Positions 9,734 through 17,017 of a DNA stretch of 25,645 bases are shown here, in pieces. The stretch is from Pleurotus djamor (lineage: Eukaryota; Basidiomycota; Agaricomycetes; Agaricales; Pleurotaceae). The stretch spans positions 1 through 25,645 of the forward strand of contig JAPEVF010000660.1 in assembly GCA_029747585.1 (NCBI GenBank). Direction: 5' to 3'. The notes beneath the pieces are model-generated. The model saw nothing but the letters and a program-made list of their open reading frames with translations, was not told the origin of the DNA and did not search any database. How positions within the stretch are numbered: the first letter of the stretch is position 1; each line of letters opens with the position of its first letter. The position numbers were made by a program, and so were the translations under genes.

Positions 9734-10244
9734 ATGCGTTTCTTCAGCGCAGTCACCGCTCTTTTGCTCGTCGTTCTGGTCGGTTGCACCATGGCAGCTC
9801 CGATTGAACTTTCACGTCGCGAGCCTGGTATTTTCAAAATACTCAAGCTCGTCAAGACTCTGCGCGGCAAACAACCTTCACCAACTCCAGTGCCGACGCC
9901 CCCTCCTGACCATGATGACGCTTTTGGGCCTCCCCCTCCTTTCCCTCCCGGTCCCGGTCCCTTCCCGCCTGGTCCATATCCCCACCCGGATGAATTGTAC
10001 GTCTCATTTCCTTCGTCCCTCGTCCCTCGTCCCCGCTCTGATGCTGTCTTTGCTCCGCTGTAGTGGGAAGGGCGGCTGGGGTGGTGGATACGGCGGTGGC
10101 CATGATAGCTATACGGGAGGTGGTGGATATGGCGGTGGTCACTTTGGAGGCGGTCATACTGGCTTTCCCACAGGCAGTGGCTTCGGTAGCGGATCTGGTG
10201 GAATCCCTGGAGGTGGTGACTTTGGTGATGAAGGTTCTTCCTAA
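9734..10244 (+). CDS. Small secreted proline/glycine-rich protein 1
   Basis: Predicted extracellular or cell-wall protein of unknown function, 147 aa. Two exons: 9734-9996 and 10064-10244, with a 67-bp intron (phase 2). Exon 1 encodes a classical signal peptide (MRFFSAVTALLLVVLVGCTM, cleavage probably after AA at 21-22), an SRRE dibasic site that Kex2 could process, a basic stretch FKILKLVKTLRGK, and a proline-rich stretch with PTPVPTPPP and PPPPFPPGPGPFPPGPYP. Exon 2 encodes an almost pure glycine-rich domain (GGWGGGYGGGHDSYTGGGG, GGGHFGGGHTG), ending DEGSS. The splice joins TT/T to continue the frame exactly. It has a paralog 1.7 kb downstream with the same signal peptide and intron position. 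Proline plus glycine modules recall structural wall proteins, but no Pfam-type domain is recognised. The protein has a single Cys, in the signal peptide, unlike disulfide-rich effectors. Confidence 0.8.
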
Positions 10245-11331
10245 GCTTTTTCTCCTCCATGCCTGTAAGCCCCTCGAATACTTCCTTCTTCCGCGACGGC
10301 GAACTCATGGTGATTTCTTTCCACATGGTGTAGGATGCCCCCCTCTATCCTCAATGGAGTGATAGAGTCCACCACGAAGTATGTCATAGCTAGCCTATCT
10401 AAGACTCTCCCTTTCCATGTGGGCATCTTAGAGAATATACCAATGCAGCGCGTACGCTGCTCTTGATTACCTCTACCAAGCTCACATCCAATCTTGACCC
10501 CATCGTGTTTGAAGCGTATGGCGGTTTACCAACTATTACTCAGTAGAACGCGTTTGATCGACTAAGCTTGCAAGATACTGGCGAAGTAGGGAGCAACGAG
10601 ACGATCAAGCTTCAGGTTACCCTTCATGCCCAGTTCGCAGCTAAGTCAGATACTTAAGTAATTGTGACCGTGTGAAGGTAAACTCTGATCGTGGGAGGGC
10701 TACTAAGTGAGCAAATAGTTCGAATTTTCGATAACTGAAATTAACTATTGTTTCAGCCTTCACCGTCCGGTTTCTTCTGCCACAGTAAATGCCAACGCCC
10801 TGGCTCACACGAGCAACCTGCGTATCAGGACCGAGTATCTCAACGGATTGTGTGGAACTGCCCTTGTACTGGCGTCGCTCTTATCGTCCTTTGGTCCTCC
10901 CCTCTGGACTTGAAACGTTGACCTTGCTTCAGCCTTTTCCACCTTTTCCTAATCTCAACCTCTTGGCGAATTAAGTTTACATGGTTAGCCTCTCGAAAGA
11001 CCGCCCCGATAACCCACTGGGTGGCTAAGGCTACTCTCTGCAAATGTCCGAACAAGGACAGCAGTCTTTCATCTCTCGCGGCGTGAAGATGGTATGTGTG
11101 TGCTTTTCTGAGGAACTCTACTTTGGATACTACCGCTCACAAGAGTCCTTAGCCTCGATGTCGATCGGAGTCTACCACATCACTAGCGACTTCAAAACCT
11201 TCCGAAGAACGCAATCAAATCGACTACAGATTCCAGTCTATGCGTATTCGGCTCGCTTCCTTGTTAGCCCTACTACTGTTGAGTAATTGCAAGATCAATC
11301 ATTTTCCTGGATTTAGTCTCTCTCAGGATCG
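10245..11331. other. Intergenic region between the secreted-protein paralogs
   Basis: No gene recognised. Small open frames at 10789-10974 and 11044-11286 show no signal peptide, motif or similarity to the neighbours. I searched for a third, decayed copy of the secreted protein (signal peptide or Gly-rich exon) and did not find one. Confidence 0.4.
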
Positions 11332-11346
11332 ATAAATAGACCGTCG
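11332..11346 (+). promoter_or_regulatory. TATA element with CCGTCG block, secreted gene 2
   Basis: ATAAATAGACCGTCG, matching the element before secreted gene 1. A pyrimidine-rich leader and a likely 5'-leader intron acceptor (CATCCTAG, ending about 11458) follow, 12 nt before the ATG at 11471. Confidence 0.5.
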
Positions 11347-11470
11347 TCACCTCAATCAGAGGCCAGAGCAATCATCCATTTCCCTCAATACAGGTTCGTC
11401 AGTTTCCTCAGACATCGTCGCCTACCACGTCTGACCAAGTTTTTTCAAACATCCTAGCATCTTTTGCGCC

Positions 11471-11871
11471 ATGAGGGTTCTCAGCGCAATCACTGCCTTG
11501 CTTCTTAGCCTCCTTGTAGGCTGCGTAATGGCTGCTCCAGCCCAACCATCGCGTCGTACGATAGGTCCTATAATCGAATTCATTCATAACCTGAAACGGC
11601 CACTCCCTCATACGGTACCACCGCCGCCTCCACCACCACCACCACCACCTCCTCCTCCGCGCCCATGGCCCCAACCACAACCATATCCACATCCACCTCA
11701 ACCATATCCGTACGCACCGTATCCTCCCGGTGTTGACGGTGGACATCGGTATGTAGCCTTGCTTTTTTTAGCTTCTATCATCGTTGAATAGTCATGTCGT
11801 TCTCTAGCGGTGGAGGTGGTGGAGGTGGTCGTCCGCCCTGGAGTGAGGAAGGAGGGGATAGTGGGTATTAG
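11471..11871 (+). CDS. Small secreted proline/glycine-rich protein 2
   Basis: Paralog of the gene at 9734, 113 aa, two exons 11471-11748 and 11808-11871 around a 59-bp intron (phase 2, same place as in the paralog). The signal peptide MRVLSAITALLLSLLVGCVM is close to that of copy 1 (shared MR-x-x-SA-x-TALLL-x-x-LVGC-x-MAAP), followed by the same SRR site. The proline part has expanded into a run of 14 consecutive prolines and a QPQPYPHPPQPYPYAPYPP tail. The second exon is short: seven glycines, RPPWSEEGGDSGY and stop. The splice CG/C keeps the frame, and without it the frame closes in the intron. Function unknown; probable wall or surface protein. Low-complexity parts evolve by repeat slippage, whereas the signal peptide is conserved. 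Confidence 0.78.
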
Positions 11872-12082
11872 CCGTTGGCGGCGGACTTTTGTGTTGTTGT
11901 CGGAGACATCAGAGTCGGAGAGTCTTCTGTGGGTATGTACCTTCTAGCTGTGTATCATTGCATGGATGGACCACGTTCCACATATGTCCGACACACTGGG
12001 AGGCAACAGACCCCGTTTTGGATGAGAAGACTTTGCTCTTTTGACATGACAAACTTAGGAAACTAGATCTCGTATTCCATCA
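11872..12082. other. Downstream flank of secreted gene 2
   Basis: No gene is recognised; this is presumably the 3' untranslated region and spacer before the transposon. The flank of the element retains one copy of its target site at 12083-12090. Confidence 0.35.
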
Positions 12083-12501
12083 GATATTCAAGGACCCGGG
12101 ATAATAGGTGTAGAACCCTGGCGTGGGAAAGGACGTTTTGGGGCAGCGACAGGCCGATAGGCCTGTCGCGAAACGGACATTTGAAGCCCAAAATGGGTCA
12201 AAATGCCTGCCATTTTCAGCGGACACCAACCGACTTGGGGTGGGATGCCTGGCAAATTTCGGACGCTAGCAGCTTGGCGGACGCTAAAATGGGGCGCTCG
12301 ATGCCGGCGAAGCCGGCTCCGCAAAATTTAGGCCTTTTTGGGCCATTTCCCCCCCAGGACCCTGGTTTTTTCGAGGACGTCGGGCTGGACAATGGGCGGG
12401 ACCCTGCCCAAAATGGGACACGAGCCCGAAAAATCGACCGGACATGGGAGAGCAACCGCCGGACAGGGTTCCACACCTATTATCCCGGGTCCTGATATTC
12501 A
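12083..12501. mobile_element. MITE, 403 bp, 8-bp target duplication (hAT-like)
   Basis: Non-autonomous DNA transposon occupying 12091-12493. The terminal inverted repeats are 30 bp (12091-12120 and 12464-12493), match at 29 of 30 positions and begin AGGACCCGGGATAATAGG. They are flanked by a perfect 8-bp direct repeat GATATTCA (12083-12090 and 12494-12501), the target site duplication. No transposase is encoded; open frames inside are chance. Inside are at least six CGGAC motifs, mostly in the outer parts, possible transposase-binding subterminal repeats, and a hairpin at 12146-12169. An 8-bp duplication is typical of hAT elements, but the termini do not show the usual CAG/TAG start, so the superfamily is inferred. 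Near-perfect termini suggest fairly recent insertion. Confidence 0.85.
12146..12169. repeat. Perfect hairpin inside the MITE
   Basis: GCGACAGGCC and its exact complement GGCCTGTCGC are separated by GATA, a 10-bp stem with a 4-nt loop. A second compact dyad, GCCGGC-GAA-GCCGGC, lies at about 12303-12317. Both add to the foldback character of the element. Confidence 0.7.
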
Positions 12502-12598
12502 TTACCATAATACAAAAGATGTCTGCTACTTTTTACAATACCCTAGTGCGATCTGGATGATGTCCGTGTACTAATATACAAGAAGAGGTAGAAGTCCT

Positions 12599-15278
12599 TC
12601 AAGCGGTAGTAACATCGAACGCACCGCTCTGCCAACCATCCCGACTCTCCTCCATACGACGCTTCTTCTCCACAGTAGCCTGGAAAGTTTTCACGCGCTG
12701 CTTGCCATCTTCAACCATACCCTCCACTCCCTGCTTGACCTTCCAAGCCTCACGCCTCGCTGCCTCGGAGGCACTCTCCGCCTTCTTGTTCGCATACTCA
12801 GCACCATCTTCTACATCTCCTGCAACATCGTCCAAGTCCATACGATCGCCCGTAACCTCACCCAAGGTCTCCTGGAGACGATCCTTCAACGGCTCGCTAG
12901 CGGTACCAAGGGGTCCACGCTTATCACCACTGAGGATCTGTGGCTCGGCGCCCATCGCGAACTGAGCGGCCTTGCGTCCAGATTCCGTGTGTTGCTCGAC
13001 GATGACGCCGGTGCCGGTCGCCATAACCTTCCCTCCACCACTTTTCTGCCCCTCGCGCTTGATCCTACCCATCTCGCTGAAGATAGCGGCAATCATCGAG
13101 CTGCCACCCGAGATACCGGCATCCTCGAAAACGACGCGACGATTTCCAACATCGTACAACGTTCTCCCGACCCATTCGACAGACGTGCGGATCCACTCAG
13201 CCAGAACCTTCTCCAACGCATCCTTGAAGCGCAAGACGAAGATGGGCTTGAACATGGAAATCAGCATGGAGTGGTTGGATTGCTTGACATCGAGCTGAAC
13301 GTCCTCGGCGATGGTAACTTCAACATTCTCGAGTTTGATGACGGACTGTAGTTTCTCGCGCTCGGGAGACGTGGAAGAAAGGGTACGGAGAGCGAAATCA
13401 ACGTCAACGCCCTTCTCCGGAAGCTTGAACCCGACAAGGCCAGTGAACTCGCTGGGGCCGAGGGAGGCTGTCTTGTCCTTGTACCAGAACGAAACATCGT
13501 TCAACTCAAGTTGCATAGCCTGAATTTTGATTCGAGTGAGGGAGCCCATGGCGGACTCGGAGGTAGTAGAAGTCGTATTGACATCGATGTCTGTGATATT
13601 CCGGATGAATACATGCGAAGGATTGGTCTTGAGAGACGACAGTTCGACGTTCTCGAGGATGAACTCGATCTCTTCATCCTTGTATTCAGTACTGAGGGGG
13701 AGATAAGTCAGCGAAGATAGATACAAATAACAAGATGATACATACCGAGGAATAGGAACATCCTTGAGGACGTCGAGAACGCGTGGTAGGTACACCTTGA
13801 AGACGTCGGTCCAGAACCAAGCAACGCGCTGCATAACTTCGCTGGCGACGCTGGACACCTGCGAACCAACATCTTCGGCCTTGCCAGTCGCCTGCTGCGC
13901 AGCCTCACCCAAACCCTCCTGTAAATCGTTCGCCATCTTGACATGTGCTTGCCTAAGGTTCTTCAAGTCGGCATCATTCTCAATCCTTGTCACGAGCTCT
14001 TCCCATTCACGTTTGAAGGCCTCCCAATCGCCACGCCACTTCTTCCCGGCATCGGAATCAGAGTCTTTCAACTTTTGCCAACGTTGGGACAGGGAGCGAC
14101 GACGCGAGCTGGCCTCCTCGGAACGAGCATAGCCGGGTTCGTCAAGAGATTTACGAAGATGGGTGAAGAAGTCGGTGGACCACTGCTGAAGGTCGGGGTC
14201 TTGACGGACATCGACGACGCAAGCGCGAAGCTTTGACCAAAGATCGTCGAGCGATTTGTTGCCAGAAAGACGTTCAAGCAATTTGCCAAGACCACGGATG
14301 CCGTTAGGGATATGGCTCTCGGGCGTGGGATCGTCGACGAAACTTTCTAGGGTGGTAGACTTGTTGATGTCCTGAGCGGTGTCAAGACTGCGTGTAAGCC
14401 ATTTCTGAACGGTGTCGAAAATGTTGACCAAGGCGTCGTGATACTCCTTGTCGTTTTGAGCACGCTCACAAATCTTCGGGTATATTAGTTAAGTTCAAGG
14501 CGCGTAATGCTGATACTCACCTGGAAATAGGCATTCTTCACCCGGGTACTAGCACGATCAGCCGTCTTCTGCGCAGAGTCAGCGACCTGCTGGCCAGCTC
14601 CGATAGCGCCGCTACCTGCATCCTTGACGGCATCCATGCCATGCTCCCACTGCTTCTTCACATCTTCGTCCTCCTCTTCGACGCGACGCTTCTTCCTGCC
14701 GATCGTCGNTCCTCTCCCCCTCTTGAACCTCATCCTCAACCTCCCGGAGCCCTTGTTTCGCTCGGCGAGCTCCATCTTCCACGAGCTCAGCTGCGTCAGC
14801 CAGCGCTAGTCTTGAAAAAGACAGGAAATCGGCCGAAAGGAACGATGACTCAGTGAGGAGGTTGGACCAAATGATACTGAGGATGGTGGAGAAGGAGCGC
14901 CCAAGATTTTTCGCGTCCTTTTTCGCCTCGTTGGAATCGACAGCGTTCGTCGAGGTAGAGGAAAGGTCGGCCTGGCTAAAGTGCCAGAGAGACTCTTGGA
15001 GTACGTTGTCGTCTGAAATTTCGTTCAGCTGGTTGCTATCTGAGAGGTCCAACGCAATACTCACGATTCTTGTTATTACCCAGCTGCTTGTATGCCTCCA
15101 AAACCTTCCGCAAGTCGTCTGCAATGACACGCCCCTGCGCACTGAGTTGATCACCACCTTCGGGAGTCGCCTGCGGAATTATCGTCGCGTTGAACCATTC
15201 GATGAAGTCGGCGACTTGTTCATGAGACGGAATTTTGCCTGCTTCAAAGGCAGCGAGTACTGATGTTGCTTTATCCAT
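12599..15278 (-). CDS. HAM1-domain protein (HAM1_N plus HAM1_C/DUF4449)
   Basis: Large fungal protein with HAM1-like N-terminal and C-terminal domains; the Cryptococcus relative Ham1 is reported as a palmitoylation target affecting mating, but the molecular function is unknown. Four minus-strand exons: 15278-15065, 15012-14521, 14473-13746, 13691-12599; introns 52, 47 and 54 bp; about 841 aa. Exon 1 starts MDKATSVLAAFEAGKIPSHE. The middle has the family blocks DSFVDDPTPE-like LESFVDDPTPE, KSLDDLWSKLR, KSLDEPGYARSEE, WFWTDVFKVYLPR and DVPIPR-TEYKDEEIEF, then HVFIRNITDID, DKTASLGPSEFTGLVGF and FKPIFVLRFKDALEKVL. The C-terminal ~150 residues are charged, low in order and coiled-coil-like. An N at 14709 splits exon 2 into two frames; leaving it out restores one frame and makes the exon length fit both splice phases. 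The third intron is 54 bp and stop-free. Its start codon and promoter lie inside the 1.4-kb duplicated segment. Confidence 0.88.
13692..13745 (-). other. Stop-free 54-bp intron of the HAM1 gene
   Basis: GTATGT...CCCTCAG in the minus strand interrupts DVPIPR/TEYKD. It is a multiple of three and has no in-frame stop, so retention would add 18 residues without breaking the protein. The family-like join IPRTEYKD argues that splicing is the normal form. Confidence 0.7.
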
Positions 15279-16089
15279 TATTTTCGTAGTTGAATTTGAT
15301 GATGAGGGAAAGGAAGAAAGATTTGTGGGGGTCGAGAAACGTTGGATGAAGATTATAAGAGAACTGGGATATGAGGGAGGTCATGGTCGTCATCGCCGTC
15401 ACTGGGACTCCAAAATCGATGACATCACAGTTGGTTCAAAACCATTTTGACTTCTTCTTCGACTCCCGGATCGGCTGACATATACCAGGAGCATCGCCTA
15501 CGTCACCCAGATACTCCCAGGATCCGGAAGGGGGTCCACAGCTGCGGGAAGTCTGGAAAGCGGACAGTCAGCGTCTGACTCTAGATGAAGATTTTTCGTG
15601 CACGTACCGTTCTACTCACGTTTCATGCCATCCTGAGAAGAAAAGGAGTGATCCAAACGACTCCAAGAATTGCTTTATGGCAGCATCTTGCGGATATTGG
15701 AGCGGCGACGTTGGGGTACTAGCTATAGGCGTGCTGGTCCAAAACGAAGCGTGGCGTGATGCGTGACGTGATGCGTGACGCAAGGTTGACTAGGGCTCCT
15801 GTACTCCCCTATTGTGAGAGCTTGACCCGTGTATCAAGTTTCACCCACAGGCGACGGCAACCCACTGTGTATGTCAGCCAAACTGCTACTGAAGATAGTC
15901 ATGTACACTGCCTCGGAAGAAAACGGCAAGTCGCAAGGGTTGATATGAAATGATGAAGTCATAGACAACGAAGCGGAGGTCTGGAAAGCTCACGCGTCGC
16001 AGTCAAAGGTTCATAAAGGGTGAGGCTGCGTGTGGGCTTCCCCGCTTAAAGCATCTTTGAGAGCACTCTTTGGCAAACCAGCTCTGAGT
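15279..16089. promoter_or_regulatory. Bidirectional promoter of HAM1 and the small gene
   Basis: This 811-bp gap separates two divergent genes. A tandem pair of the 12-mer GTGATGCGTGAC lies at 15756-15779, containing TGACG half-sites as bound by bZIP/CREB-type factors. A block at 15948-16018 with ATGAAGTCATA, ACGCGTCGC and GGTTCATAAAG is almost unchanged in the other copy (24378-24446), although the sequence around it has diverged, so it is a likely core promoter of the small gene. TTATAAT on the minus strand at about 15350-15360 may serve HAM1. Confidence 0.5.
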
Positions 16090-16506
16090 ATGAAGCAAAT
16101 CTTGCAGTGGTTCAAGTCCTTGTGCTGCACTTCGCATGCTAGGGTAGAGGTAAGTCTTGACTTGTGATTTGGTGCTCTTATATTGAACCGTTTATCCTCA
16201 CAGAGCGTCGAAAAAACCGAGCATACAGGGTTAGAGTCAGCACCAACTCCCGCACGAGAAACCGTGGAGCCCCAAACGTTCATCCATCACGAACATCCAC
16301 ATCTCGCGCCACTGCTCATACCAAATCCAATAAATCCTCCGCTCGTCCATGAGCACTCTCATCCAGATCCTCTAGTTTTTGTGGAAGAAGACCCAGAGCT
16401 ACGGGAGGTAGAAGTGGACTCAGCGTCGACAAACACAGCTGTGAGCATGCCGTTTCAGCGCGACCCCCCAAACGGACCCAAGGTGGAGATAGATGGTGGA
16501 AAATAA
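16090..16506 (+). CDS. Small duplicated protein, copy 1 (unrecognised family)
   Basis: Unrecognised 120-aa protein. Two exons: 16090-16149 (20 codons) and 16204-16506, with a 54-bp intron (GTAAGT ... CACAG). Exon 1 encodes MKQILQWFKSLCCTSHARVE, a short amphipathic segment followed by a Cys-Cys pair; such a layout could allow palmitoylation and membrane attachment, but that is inference. Exon 2 is hydrophilic and probably disordered: HHEHPHLAPLLIPNPINPP, VHEHSHPDPLVFVEEDPE, and a C-terminus QRDPPNGPKVEIDGGK. A second intact copy at 24518-24940 keeps start, intron position and length, frame and stop, which strongly supports that this is a real gene. Exon 1 differs at 6 of 20 residues, but the last ~73 residues at only 2. 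It is transcribed away from HAM1 across the shared promoter. No known domain is seen. Confidence 0.72.
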
Positions 16507-16698
16507 TCAAATGAAGAGCACGATGCAGTCTTTGAGTATGCTCTAGGACAGGATCCATACATAGATATATATAGAGAGTATAGCATGCTTCGAAGGCGAA
16601 CGAACCTTCACAGTCCGTAAACGCTTTGGCCAGGAGCCGTATCAGGAGTCCCCCTCTCCATCAAACTTGGATGGAAAATTTTCAAGCTTTTTCTCACG

Positions 16699-17017
16699 AT
16701 GCTGGCCTCTCCAACCTACGACTTGCCCTACGAAATCTGGCGCCTCATCTTCGCTTACTTCACCGATGCTGATCTACGTTCGCTCCGTAGGGTGAAATTC
16801 TTTAACGCCCTCGCTACGAGCTTGCTACGCCAGGAACTTGAAGTCGGAGAGCTTACACGTGGGACGGTTGCGAAAATCTCGTATTATGCCAAGTCGTGCG
16901 TACGATAAGTACCTTTGTGCTGTGAATGGAGATTCAATTGAATTTCTACTGTGTACTAGGCGACTCTTCGAGCCTGGCCCGACTTACAAGCTCCTCATCA
17001 ACTTCCAAGGTGCTTGA
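16699..17017 (+). CDS. F-box-only remnant, 84 aa
   Basis: N-terminal F-box: LPYEIWRLIFAYFTDADLRS near residues 9-28, followed by LRRVKFFNALATSLLRQELE and ELTRGTVAKISYYAKS, typical of fungal F-box proteins that recruit substrates to SCF ubiquitin ligases through Skp1. Exon 1 is 16699-16895; a plausible GTGCGT...CTAG intron (16896-16959, 64 bp) joins exon 2, 16960-17017, giving 84 aa ending INFQGA. Full-length relatives continue for several hundred residues with a substrate-binding region, which is absent. Without the intron the frame closes at 16908. It begins only 50 bp after the end of duplication copy 1, so the breakpoint may have removed its promoter. I consider it a truncated gene or pseudogene. 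Confidence 0.6.

Larger units (their letters stand above)
15247..16649. repeat. Segmental duplication, copy 1
   Basis: Direct repeat of the segment at 23696-25083. It starts within codon 11 of the HAM1 gene (AAGGCAGCGAGTACTGATG) and ends at CCGTATCAGGAGT. It spans the HAM1 start, the divergent promoter, and the complete small gene with its 3' flank. By eye the first ~290 bp are about 96% alike and the last ~360 bp about 98%, while the central ~750 bp are much more diverged. Confidence 0.9.

Noticed and set aside
9724..10426. Long minus- and alternative-frame ORFs over the first secreted-protein gene
   Set aside because: Shadows of the Pro/Gly-rich low-complexity coding sequence; the plus-strand two-exon model explains signal peptide, splice sites and paralogy.
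12181..12576. Several overlapping open frames of 74-104 codons
   Set aside because: They lie wholly or largely inside the MITE, on both strands, and follow its palindromic GC-rich structure; none resembles a transposase.
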